A stretch of 64,000 nt of DNA from Equibacterium sp963662035 (GTDB lineage Bacteria; Bacteroidota; Bacteroidia; Bacteroidales; UBA932), in the NCBI GenBank assembly GCA_963662035.1, contig CAVLDO010000008.1, forward strand, positions 1 to 64,000, read 5' to 3'. Of the stretch, positions 28,033 to 35,199 are shown piece after piece. The position numbers and the translations under genes are program-made. Every line of letters begins with the position of its first letter. The stretch's first letter is position 1. The notes under the pieces are model-generated. The model saw only the letters and a list, made by a program, of their open reading frames with translations. It searched no databases and was not told the origin of the DNA.

Positions 28033-28160
28033 ACTAATTACAAGCATCGCAAAATTTCAAATTAGGAATCAGTCACTTACGCCGTTTTTGGATTTTGCAA
28101 GCGTTTTAGGGTTTTTTATTTATCTTTTTTTCAACCAGCTTTGTTGTGCAAACAGAACAG

Positions 28161-29573
28161 ATGACAAAGCAAGACAACATACAGATTTGGGAAGAGTGTC
28201 TGTCCATAATCAAGGACAACACCACAGAAGAAGGATTCAAAACCTGGTTCGCTCCGATACGGGCAAAAAGCCTTGTCGGCAAAGAGCTCACCCTTGAGGT
28301 TCCCTCGCACTACGTAAGGGAGTACATCGAGAGCCATTACAGCGATTTGCTGCTCAAAGTGCTCACCCGCGTCATAGGCAGCGGCTTCAGACTCATCTAC
28401 AGCGTGAGGGTGGCCGGCAACGGCTACGTGCGCACTATGGAGAGCGGCCGGGGGGTTCCGCAGAACCGTCCGGTGGCCCTGGAGGGGGACGCCCGCCGCT
28501 ACCGCGGCAGCGCCTACGCCATCCCGGGCATCCAGAAGGTCAAGATAGAGTCCAACCTCAACCCCAACTACGATTTCGAGAACTTTGTGGTGGGCGAGTG
28601 CAACCGCCTTGGCTACTCCGCAGGACTCACCATCGCCGACAACCCCGGCAAGAACGCCTTCAACCCCTTATTCATCTACGGCGGCCCCGGTTTGGGCAAG
28701 ACCCACCTGGCGCAGGCCATAGGTCTTGCCACCAAAGACAAATACCCCGACAAGATTGTCCGCTATGTTGATGCCCACACCTTTGTGGCGCAGTATATGG
28801 ACACGGTCGGCGTCAACCACCAGATTACCGATTTTTTGAGGGTATATCAGGCCATAGACGTTCTCATAATAGACGACGTGCACGAGTTTGCGGAGAAAAA
28901 GGGGTCGCAGAACGCCCTGTTCCAGATATTCAACTATCTGCACCAGTCGCAGAAGCAGCTCATTCTGACCTCCGACAAGCCGCCGGTAGAGCTACAGGGG
29001 CTGGAGCAGCGGCTCCTGTCCCGCTTCAAATGGGGTCTTTCGGTGGAGCTGCTGATGCCCGACTACGACACCAAACTGGCAATCCTCAAGTCCAAATGCC
29101 TCCGCGCGGGAGTGGAGGTTCCGGAAGACATTCTGGAATATCTGGCCCGCAATGTCAAGGGCAACATCCGCGAACTTGAGGGGACCATAGTCACCCTTAT
29201 GGCCCAGGCCACCTTCACCAAGAAGGAGATGACGATGACAATGGCCCACGACCTTATAGAGAAAATTGTCCAGAGTCCGCAGAACGAGGTCACGGTGGCC
29301 AAAATATCCAAGGCCGTGTGCGATTATTTCAAGATTGACCCCGACCTGATGGCCAGCACCAGCCGCAAGAGGGAAGTCGCGCAGGCGCGCCAGATAGCGA
29401 TGTATCTCTCACGCACCCTCACCAACACCTCCCTCTCCTACATCGGCAGCCAAATCGGCGGCCGCGACCACGCCACAGTGCTGCACTCATACAACACGGT
29501 GAACGACCTTCTGGAATCCGACCGCACTTTCAAGAAGTATATCGGCGACCTGAAACGCATAATCTGCCAATAA
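28161..29573 (+). CDS. dnaA: Chromosomal replication initiator DnaA
   Basis: A 470-residue initiator that binds DnaA boxes and melts the origin. Domain I covers about 1-85 (IWEECLSIIKDNTTEEGFKTWFAPI), followed by a linker. The AAA+ domain has Walker A GGPGLGKTH near 173 and VLIIDDVHEF as Walker B. Domain IV ends with the DNA-recognition helix GGRDHATVLHSYN. ATG 28161 gives MTKQDNIQIW; a GTG five codons upstream is possible. A DnaA box stands upstream, consistent with autoregulation. pepD follows after 17 bases. Confidence 0.96.
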   Translation: MTKQDNIQIWEECLSIIKDNTTEEGFKTWFAPIRAKSLVGKELTLEVPSHYVREYIESHYSDLLLKVLTRVIGSGFRLIYSVRVAGNGYVRTMESGRGVPQNRPVALEGDARRYRGSAYAIPGIQKVKIESNLNPNYDFENFVVGECNRLGYSAGLTIADNPGKNAFNPLFIYGGPGLGKTHLAQAIGLATKDKYPDKIVRYVDAHTFVAQYMDTVGVNHQITDFLRVYQAIDVLIIDDVHEFAEKKGSQNALFQIFNYLHQSQKQLILTSDKPPVELQGLEQRLLSRFKWGLSVELLMPDYDTKLAILKSKCLRAGVEVPEDILEYLARNVKGNIRELEGTIVTLMAQATFTKKEMTMTMAHDLIEKIVQSPQNEVTVAKISKAVCDYFKIDPDLMASTSRKREVAQARQIAMYLSRTLTNTSLSYIGSQIGGRDHATVLHSYNTVNDLLESDRTFKKYIGDLKRIICQ

Positions 29574-29590
29574 CAACCAGACATACCCTT

Positions 29591-31033
29591 ATGAACGAGG
29601 AAAAAGTATTGGAAATATTCCGGGAGATACTCCGAATCCCGCGCGAATCCGGGCACGAGGAGCCTATGACCGCCTACCTTATGGAGTTCGGCAAATCGCG
29701 CAATCTCGAAACCAAGAGGGACGAAACAGGCAACGTGCTCATCACCCGTCCCGCCTCGGCAGGCTGCGAAAGCTGGCCCACCGTGGTGCTGCAGAGCCAT
29801 CAGGATATGGTGTGCGAAAAAAACGGCGATATCGAGCACGATTTCCGCAAAGACCCCATTAAAGCCTATGTGAAAGATGGCTGGATGCGGGCTGAGGGAA
29901 CCACTCTCGGGGCGGACGACGGCATCGGCATTGCCAGCGAGCTGGCGATACTGGACAGCCCCTCCCTGCGGCTCGGCAGGATAGAGTGCCTCTTCACCAT
30001 CTCGGAGGAGACCGGCCTTGACGGCGCCAACGCCCTCTCAAGCGACTTTTTTACCGGCAAGACCCTCATCAACCTCGACTCCGAGGACTGGGGGCAGCTG
30101 TTCATAGGATGCGCCGGCGGTCTTGACACCACCGCCGTGTTCGAATACACCCCCACCCCCCTGCCCGAGGATATGATGGCCACAAAAATCTCCATCAGCG
30201 GCGGCATTGGCGGACACAGCGGCGACGACATCAACAAGGGGCGCGCCAATGCGGTGCAGTGCCTTGCCCGCATGCTCTATGAAATGATGACTGAATGCGA
30301 CATAGAGCTCTGCGAAATCGACGGCGGCGGCAAGCGCAACGCCATCGCACGCGAAGCCTGCGCCACCATCGCCTTCCGCGAAGACGAGGAAGACAGCCTT
30401 GTGGAGATTTTCAACCGCCTTTCAAGGGACATCACATCAGAATATGCCGCCACCGACCCGGGGCTGAAGTTCTGTGCCGAACCCGTCGGCTGGAGGGGGA
30501 ACGTCATAGAATCCGACACTGCCTACCCGCTGATTGCCGCCCTCAACTGCGCCCCCCACGGCGTATTCGCGATGAGCGCGGAGGTGGAAGGACTGGTGGA
30601 GACCTCCTCCAACCTGGCATCGGTCAAGATGCAGGAGAGCGGCACCATCCGCATCGGCAGCAGCCAGCGCAGCGCCATCGATTCAGCCCGCAAGGCTGCA
30701 GGAGAGCGTTTCGAGGCCTGCTTTGCCCTGGCCGGAGCCGAGGTGACCCACGCGAACGAATATCCCGGCTGGAAGCCCGACACCAAATCCCCCATTCTGG
30801 AGACCACCGTGGAGTGCTACCGCCGTCTCTTTAACGAAGAACCCATTGTGCGAGCCATCCACGCCGGGCTTGAGTGCGGTCTGTTCCAGGGCAAGTATCC
30901 CGGTCTGGACATGATTTCGTTCGGGCCCACCATTCTGGGAGTTCACTCTCCCGACGAGCGCCTGGAGCTCTCCACGCTGGGCAAGTTCTGGAATCTGCTG
31001 ATAGAAGTGCTTCAAAAACATTTTTCAAAATAG
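29591..31033 (+). CDS. pepD: Aminoacyl-histidine (cytosol non-specific) dipeptidase
   Basis: A 480-residue M20C zinc dipeptidase that hydrolyses Xaa-His and many other dipeptides in the cytosol. Metal ligands appear in LQSHQDMV, TTLGADDGIG, SEETGLDGA and NLDSEDWG; the lid domain lies between about residues 200 and 390, and the final histidine is near LGVHSPDE. Full length for the family. It follows dnaA closely, but a functional link is not evident. Confidence 0.95.
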   Translation: MNEEKVLEIFREILRIPRESGHEEPMTAYLMEFGKSRNLETKRDETGNVLITRPASAGCESWPTVVLQSHQDMVCEKNGDIEHDFRKDPIKAYVKDGWMRAEGTTLGADDGIGIASELAILDSPSLRLGRIECLFTISEETGLDGANALSSDFFTGKTLINLDSEDWGQLFIGCAGGLDTTAVFEYTPTPLPEDMMATKISISGGIGGHSGDDINKGRANAVQCLARMLYEMMTECDIELCEIDGGGKRNAIAREACATIAFREDEEDSLVEIFNRLSRDITSEYAATDPGLKFCAEPVGWRGNVIESDTAYPLIAALNCAPHGVFAMSAEVEGLVETSSNLASVKMQESGTIRIGSSQRSAIDSARKAAGERFEACFALAGAEVTHANEYPGWKPDTKSPILETTVECYRRLFNEEPIVRAIHAGLECGLFQGKYPGLDMISFGPTILGVHSPDERLELSTLGKFWNLLIEVLQKHFSK

Positions 31034-31066
31034 TCGCAAAAAAATTCTTGTTTTAAAAAAAACGAC

Positions 31067-31074
31067 TATATTTG
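31067..31074 (+). promoter_or_regulatory. Promoter (-7 element) of the tRNA cluster
   Basis: TATATTTG matches TAnnTTTG, with the predicted start near 31078, nine bases before the first tRNA. A TTG at 31048-31050 is closer than the usual 19-base spacing, so the -33 element is uncertain. The preceding run of A and T is typical of strong stable-RNA promoters. Confidence 0.65.
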
Positions 31075-31086
31075 CAGTCCCGTTGG

Positions 31087-31174
31087 GGAGAGATGCTCGA
31101 GTGGCTGAAGAGGCACGCCTGGAAAGCGTGTGTACCCCCAAAGGGTATCGCGAGTTCGAATCTCGCTCTCTCCG
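31087..31174 (+). tRNA. tRNA-Ser (anticodon GGA)
   Basis: An 88-base class-II tRNA. The acceptor GGAGAGA (31087-31093) pairs with TCTCTCC (31167-31173), discriminator G31174. The anticodon stem is CACGC/GCGTG with loop CTGGAAA, giving GGA at 31121-31123, which reads TCC and TCT. A long variable arm (GTGTACCCCCAAAGGGTATCG region) marks a serine tRNA. CCA is not encoded: CAA follows. Confidence 0.95.
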
Positions 31175-31181
31175 CAAATCC

Positions 31182-31254
31182 CTGGATGTGGCGCAGTTGG
31201 TAGCGCACCTGGTTAGGGACCAGGAGGTCGCTGGTTCAAGTCCAGTCATCCAGA
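31182..31254 (+). tRNA. tRNA-Pro with unusual A34 anticodon (AGG)
   Basis: Seventy-three bases forming a clean cloverleaf: acceptor CTGGATG/CATCCAG with C1-G72 and discriminator A73, as in bacterial proline tRNAs; D stem GCGC/GCGC; anticodon stem CCTGG/CCAGG with loop TTAGGGA; T arm GCTGG-TTCAAGT-CCAGT. The anticodon is therefore AGG (31215-31217). An unmodified or inosine-modified A34 is rare for proline tRNAs in bacteria. CCA is not encoded. Confidence 0.93.
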
Positions 31255-31256
31255 CT

Positions 31257-31292
31257 AAGGGTATGGAAGCGTAGCGCCGACATACCCTTTTT
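31257..31292 (+). terminator. Intrinsic terminator between tRNA-Pro and tRNA-Ser(CGA)
   Basis: AAGGGTATG (31257-31265) pairs with CATACCCTT (31281-31289), and five T residues follow from 31288. The loop has a small inner GCG/CGC stem. No convincing promoter lies in the ten bases between it and the next tRNA, so the last tRNA seems to depend on read-through, or the hairpin acts in processing. Confidence 0.65.
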
Positions 31293-31303
31293 AATATGGA
31301 CAC

Positions 31304-31388
31304 GGTGAGTTGTCCGAGTGGTTGAAGGAGCCTGCCTCGAAAACAGGTGTACGGCAACGTACCGGGGGTTCGAATCCCTCACTCACCG
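31304..31388 (+). tRNA. tRNA-Ser (anticodon CGA)
   Basis: An 85-base class-II tRNA: acceptor GGTGAGT (31304-31310) with ACTCACC (31381-31387), discriminator G31388. The anticodon loop CTCGAAA gives CGA (31338-31340), reading TCG. The anticodon stem CCTGC/ACAGG has a C-A mismatch at its top pair. The long variable arm GTACGGCAACGTAC confirms serine. CCA is not encoded. Its discriminator base is also the first base of a long inverted repeat. Confidence 0.93.
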
Positions 31389-31448
31389 CAAATCAGAAAG
31401 AGAATCAGCGCCAAGCTTGCTTGAGCGCTGATTCTCTTTCTGATTTGC
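31388..31448. repeat. 24-bp perfect inverted repeat behind tRNA-Ser(CGA)
   Basis: Bases 31388-31411 and 31425-31448 are perfect reverse complements (24 pairs) around a 13-base loop that itself holds CAAGCTTG. The left arm begins at the tRNA discriminator. There is no terminal T run, so it is not a standard terminator. It is the first of four consecutive hairpins that fill the gap to the next gene. Confidence 0.85.
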
Positions 31449-31452
31449 AACG

Positions 31453-31469
31453 CCCCGCCGCAGGCGGGG
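31453..31469. repeat. GC-rich palindrome, REP-like core copy 1
   Basis: CCCCGCC (31453-31459), loop GCA, GGCGGGG (31463-31469). The core CCGCCGCAGGCGG recurs as its reverse complement at 41345-41357, also in a gene-end gap. Two copies are too few to prove a family of dispersed repeats. Confidence 0.6.
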
Positions 31470-31500
31470 AGGGATGTCGGAGCGAAGCGACAAAATCCCT
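31470..31500. repeat. Imperfect hairpin in the tRNA-lipoprotein gap
   Basis: AGGGAT (31470-31475) pairs with ATCCCT (31495-31500), continued by GTCG (31476-31479) with CGAC (31488-31491), leaving three A residues bulged. Loop GAGCGAAG. Confidence 0.6.
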
Positions 31501-31504
31501 GCGA

Positions 31505-31548
31505 GAGAGGGTGACCAAAAAGCCAATTGACTTTTTAGTCACCCTCTC
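31505..31548. repeat. 17-pair hairpin in the tRNA-lipoprotein gap
   Basis: GAGAGGGTGAC (31505-31515) pairs with GTCACCCTCTC (31538-31548), then, past one C-A mismatch, AAAAAG (31517-31522) pairs with CTTTTT (31531-31536) around an eight-base loop. It may end transcription of the minus-strand lipoprotein gene, whose stop lies 38 bases away, but has no T run after the stem. Confidence 0.75.
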
Positions 31549-31585
31549 CTCGGACTCCGGACGGGGACCGCCCTGGAGATTATGC

Positions 31586-32287
31586 TTATTTCAGATTAGA
31601 AGCGACCGGACGGACCGTGTTTCCGTTGTAGCGCATCTGGCTGCCCTGGGCGTTGGCACCGGCTGCCTCAGTGAAACTGAAGCTTACAGCCAAATCATAA
31701 TCAAAAGGAACGCTCGCGCGCAGATCGGCAGCCCAGTAGTCACCATTCTTCCCGTCATATTTGCAGGCAGGGAGGAAAATGGAGTTGCCGTTCGTCTTGC
31801 TCTTGACCTCAAGTCCGTTGACGGAATTCTTGGTGGTCCAGGTGCAGGTGGTGTATTCGCTGTTCAGCAGCTCTTTGAACTCCGAGCTGAGCGGAGTGCG
31901 GCAAGGAGCATTGAGAGCAACTGTGGCAGCGTCATCCTCGGCCTCGAGAGTCTGCTTGCCGTCGTTGGAAGAGTATTTGGTATAGCTGTCGGCGCCCTTG
32001 CCGAACTTGTAGTTGTCCTCGGTAAAGGTGGACTTTGCAGCTGTTTCGCCCCAGGCGAAGTATGTGCCCTCATCGGTCGCAGAAGCAGCTCCCACATTGT
32101 TTTCTGCCCAGAGAAGTCCGCTGGGGAGTCCGAGATCTACGAAACGGTAGCCGTTAACCTTGTAGATGCCGCCGCCGAGATCTTCGATAGATGTTTTCTG
32201 ATCATCCTCCTTGTTTTCTTTTTCGCAGGAGACGCTGACCATAGCGATGCACATAACGGCCAGAGCCGTATAGAAAAATCTTTTCAT
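31586..32287 (-). CDS. Lipoprotein with FISUMP-like domain
   Basis: A 233-residue surface or periplasmic lipoprotein. Signal peptide with lipobox VSVSC (Cys about residue 21) followed by a charged, flexible KENKEDDQK segment. The domain opens VDLGLPSGLLWAENNVGAASATDEGTYFAWGE, the pattern of the Fibrobacter-succinogenes-major-paralogue-like domains widespread in Bacteroidota, and ends with MRYNGNTVRPVA. Function of these domains is unknown. It stands alone between the tRNA hairpins and the glp operon, divergent from glp, with its own promoter. Confidence 0.8.
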   Translation of the reverse strand: MKRFFYTALAVMCIAMVSVSCEKENKEDDQKTSIEDLGGGIYKVNGYRFVDLGLPSGLLWAENNVGAASATDEGTYFAWGETAAKSTFTEDNYKFGKGADSYTKYSSNDGKQTLEAEDDAATVALNAPCRTPLSSEFKELLNSEYTTCTWTTKNSVNGLEVKSKTNGNSIFLPACKYDGKNGDYWAADLRASVPFDYDLAVSFSFTEAAGANAQGSQMRYNGNTVRPVASNLK

Positions 32288-32382
32288 CTGTCATTCACAC
32301 TGTTTCGTGTCGTGCGCAACTTGATCTTGATAATAACTGATATTCTTAAATCCGGGAATACTACACTTCCCGAAAGCGGCGG

Positions 32383-32411
32383 CAAATATAGATAAATTTC
32401 TGAAAGTCAAA
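32383..32411 (-). promoter_or_regulatory. Promoter of the FISUMP-like lipoprotein gene
   Basis: On the minus strand TTTG (32411-32408), 17 bases, then TATATTTG (32390-32383). The spacer is two bases short of the usual. The predicted leader is about 90 bases and contains a six-pair hairpin CGGGAA/TTCCCG (32353-32372). Confidence 0.55.
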
Positions 32412-32463
32412 AAGATTTTGGATTGGGATTGAGCCCGACAAGCGTACATCCAATCATATTTTG

Positions 32464-32471
32464 TACTTTTG
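32464..32471 (+). promoter_or_regulatory. -7 element of the glp operon promoter
   Basis: TACTTTTG matches TAnnTTTG and lies only six bases before the glpA ATG at 32478, so the transcript would be leaderless or nearly so. No TTTG is found 19 bases upstream, suggesting an activator may help. Confidence 0.65.
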
Positions 32472-32477
32472 CAAAAT

Positions 32478-34073
32478 ATGAACAGCAACGAATTCGATGT
32501 TATCATAATCGGCGGCGGAATCACCGGAGCCGGGGTGCAGCGGGACTGCGCGATGCGCGGCCTGCGGACCCTCTTGGTGGAGCGCAGCGACATAGCCACC
32601 GGCGCAACCGGGCGCAACCACGGTCTGCTGCACTCGGGGGCCCGCTATGCGGTTAACGACCCCGAGTCGGCCGCCGAATGCATCAGAGAAAATATGACGC
32701 TCAGGCGCATCGCCTCACACTGCATAGAGGAGACAGACGGCCTGTTCATAACCCTGCCGGAAGATGACCTCGGCTACCAGCAGACCTTCGTGGACAAATG
32801 CCGTCAGGCCGGCATCGCGGCAGAAATCATCACACCTGATCTTGCCAGAAGGCTGGAGCCCTCCGTGAACCCCGATCTTACCGGGGCGGTGCGGGTGCCC
32901 GACGGCAGCGTGGACCCCTTTAGACTGTGCGCCGCCAATATGCTGGACTCCAAATTGCGCGGCGGCGGCGTGCTGCTGCACACCGAAGTGACGCATCTGA
33001 TAATCGAGAGCGCGTCGGTGCGCGGAGTGCACACCCGCAACCGCATCACCGCAGAAGAAAACGACTACTACGCCCCCGTCACGGTGAACGCCGGCGGCAT
33101 CTGGAGCCACTCGATAGCCCTGATGGCGGGAATCGACCTGGGGATGTGCCCCTCCAAGGGAGCCCTGCTGGTGTTTGCCCATAGAATAAACAATATGGTG
33201 ATAAACCGCTGCCGCAAACCATCCAACGCCGACATTCTGGTGCCCGGCGACACCGTGTGCATAATCGGCACCACCTCCACCCGCATCCCCTTTGAGGAGT
33301 GCGACTCGGTGGCGGTGACACCCGAGGAGGTCAACCTGCTTATAGGCGAGGGAGCCAAGATGGCCCCCGCCCTGGCATCGACCCGCATCCTGCGCGCCTA
33401 CGCCGGGGTGCGGCCGCTGGCAAGCGTCGGGGGCGACTCTTGCGGACGCAGCATCTCCCGCGGCATAGTCTGCCTTGACCACGAAATGCGCGATGGCCTC
33501 GGGGGGCTTGTGACAATCACCGGCGGCAAGCTGATGACATACCGCCTGATGGCGGAAATCGCAACCGACAAAGTGTGCGAAAAACTCGGGGTCAATGCGC
33601 AGTGCACCACCGCCGGGACACCCCTGCCCGGCAGCGAAGAGAGTTCTTACGAGGCGGTGGCACGCAAAATCTGGGAAAAGCCCTCCACCGCGCAGAAGGC
33701 GGCCGCCTCCCGCATGGGAACCGGCGCCTCCCGCATTAAAAGCGGCAACGCCCTGGACGATGCCCTCATCTGCGAGTGCGAGGAGGTCTCCGCTGCCGAG
33801 GTCAAAAATGCGATAGAGAGCCTGCAGGCATCATCGCTCACCGATCTGCGGCGCCGCACCCGCATAGGAATGGGCACCTGCCAGGGGGAGTTCTGCGCCT
33901 GCCGCGCGGCAGGGCTGCTGGCCGCATCCCACGGATGTATGGAGCGCGCAAAAGCAGACCTCGAAGAGTTTCTGCAGGAGCGCTGGAAAGGCAATTTTCC
34001 CATAGGCTGGGGCGACACCCTGCGCGAGGCGGAATATACCCAGTGGGTTTACAAACACGTTTTGGGACTATGA
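32478..34073 (+). CDS. glpA: Anaerobic glycerol-3-phosphate dehydrogenase subunit A
   Basis: A 531-residue FAD enzyme oxidising sn-glycerol 3-phosphate to dihydroxyacetone phosphate. The dinucleotide fold IIGGGITGAGVQRDCAMRG opens the protein, and ATGRNHGLLHSGARY follows, as in GlpA/GlpD. The C-terminal part carries a BFD-like cluster domain with CECEEVSAAEV and RIGMGTCQGEFC. A TTG three codons upstream is in frame, but ATG 32478 gives the usual N-terminus. Its TGA overlaps the glpB ATG by four bases. Confidence 0.93.
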   Translation: MNSNEFDVIIIGGGITGAGVQRDCAMRGLRTLLVERSDIATGATGRNHGLLHSGARYAVNDPESAAECIRENMTLRRIASHCIEETDGLFITLPEDDLGYQQTFVDKCRQAGIAAEIITPDLARRLEPSVNPDLTGAVRVPDGSVDPFRLCAANMLDSKLRGGGVLLHTEVTHLIIESASVRGVHTRNRITAEENDYYAPVTVNAGGIWSHSIALMAGIDLGMCPSKGALLVFAHRINNMVINRCRKPSNADILVPGDTVCIIGTTSTRIPFEECDSVAVTPEEVNLLIGEGAKMAPALASTRILRAYAGVRPLASVGGDSCGRSISRGIVCLDHEMRDGLGGLVTITGGKLMTYRLMAEIATDKVCEKLGVNAQCTTAGTPLPGSEESSYEAVARKIWEKPSTAQKAAASRMGTGASRIKSGNALDDALICECEEVSAAEVKNAIESLQASSLTDLRRRTRIGMGTCQGEFCACRAAGLLAASHGCMERAKADLEEFLQERWKGNFPIGWGDTLREAEYTQWVYKHVLGL

Positions 34074-35197
34074 AATTCGACACGGTGATAATAGGCGGCG
34101 GCCTGGCCGGACTTATGGCCGGTCTCGCCCTGCAAAAGCAGAAGATAGACAGCGCAATCGTGAGCGCGGGGCAGAGCGCCCTCTATTTTTTCTCCGGCAG
34201 CTTCGAGTCGCTGCAGGAGCCGCCCCGCACAATGGCAGAAATCTTCCGCGAGGCGGGCGTTGCGCTGCACTATCAGGGCGGGCTGCGCCTGATGCCGATG
34301 GGCAAATTCGAGAGCGCGGCGTGCTCGATAGACGACGTGTCACTGTTTTCCACCCCCAAAATCGGACGCAAGGCACTCATCGTGAGCTTTGTGGGTTATT
34401 ACGACTTCTACGCCGGATTTCTGGCGCAGGAGCTGGAAAAGCAGGGGGTCCGGTGCCGCATAAAGCTGCTGGATGTGCAGAAACTCTCTGCACAACAGCA
34501 GAGTCCGCGCGAAATGCGCACAATGCAGATAGCCCGCACAATGGATCGCATCTGGGAGAGCGTGGTGCGCGAAATAAGGATTATCTCAAGCGACGAGGAC
34601 GTGGTGATTCTGCCGCAGGTGTTCGGCCTCAAAGACATCTCCGTACCGGGGCGCATCCGGGAAGGCCTCCCCGCCAAAGTGGTGTTTGTGGGTACCTTCC
34701 CCCCTTCGGTGGCGGGGATCCGCACTCATATGCAGCTCAAACGCCGATACGAGACCCTCGGCGGGACTTTTCTGGCGGGCGACACCGCCGTGGGGGCGCA
34801 AGTGCACGATGGCGTTGTGCGCAGCATCGCCACCCAAAATCTGGGAAGCCACTTTCTGGAGGCCAAACACTTCATACTCGCCTCCGGAGCCTATTTTTCA
34901 AAGGGGCTCAAGTCCACCCCGCAAAAAATTTACGAGCCCGTGTTCTCTCTGGACGTGATTCAGGGGGCGCAGCGCAGCGAGTGGTACGACCCCCTCTTTA
35001 AAAACGAACAGCCCTATCTCGGCTACGGCGTGGCTACCGACGAAGCCCTGCACCCGCTGAGCGGAGGGCGAGTGCTGCAGAACCTCTTTGCGGCGGGGGC
35101 CATACTCGGGGCGACCCGGCCAGAACTCGGCAGCGGCGGCGGGCTTGCCGTGCGCAGCGCCCTTTTGGCGGCTGAAGAAATCATAAAATCGCGATAG
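34070..35197 (+). CDS. glpB: Anaerobic glycerol-3-phosphate dehydrogenase subunit B
   Basis: A 375-residue flavoprotein subunit. The N-terminal FAD fold FDTVIIGGGLAGLMAGLALQ and the later FFSGSFESL, and a C-terminal GAILGATRPELGSGGGLAVRSALLA, match GlpB. It passes electrons from GlpA towards GlpC and the quinone pool under anaerobic conditions. The frame continues upstream within glpA, but the ATGA overlap at 34070-34073 sets the start. Ends two bases before glpC. Confidence 0.92.
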   Translation: MKFDTVIIGGGLAGLMAGLALQKQKIDSAIVSAGQSALYFFSGSFESLQEPPRTMAEIFREAGVALHYQGGLRLMPMGKFESAACSIDDVSLFSTPKIGRKALIVSFVGYYDFYAGFLAQELEKQGVRCRIKLLDVQKLSAQQQSPREMRTMQIARTMDRIWESVVREIRIISSDEDVVILPQVFGLKDISVPGRIREGLPAKVVFVGTFPPSVAGIRTHMQLKRRYETLGGTFLAGDTAVGAQVHDGVVRSIATQNLGSHFLEAKHFILASGAYFSKGLKSTPQKIYEPVFSLDVIQGAQRSEWYDPLFKNEQPYLGYGVATDEALHPLSGGRVLQNLFAAGAILGATRPELGSGGGLAVRSALLAAEEIIKSR

Positions 35198-35199
35198 TT

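Noticed and set aside
27956..28160. Replication origin
   Set aside because: Only one exact DnaA box was found; kept as a regulatory site, not called an origin.
31388..31448. Integration (att) site at the tRNA-Ser 3' end
   Set aside because: The repeat is inverted and covers flanking sequence rather than the tRNA 3' end, and no integrase or island genes follow.
31310..32395. A 361-codon frame through the tRNA and hairpin region
   Set aside because: It begins inside tRNA-Ser(CGA), runs through hairpins and is antisense to the lipoprotein with its clear lipobox.
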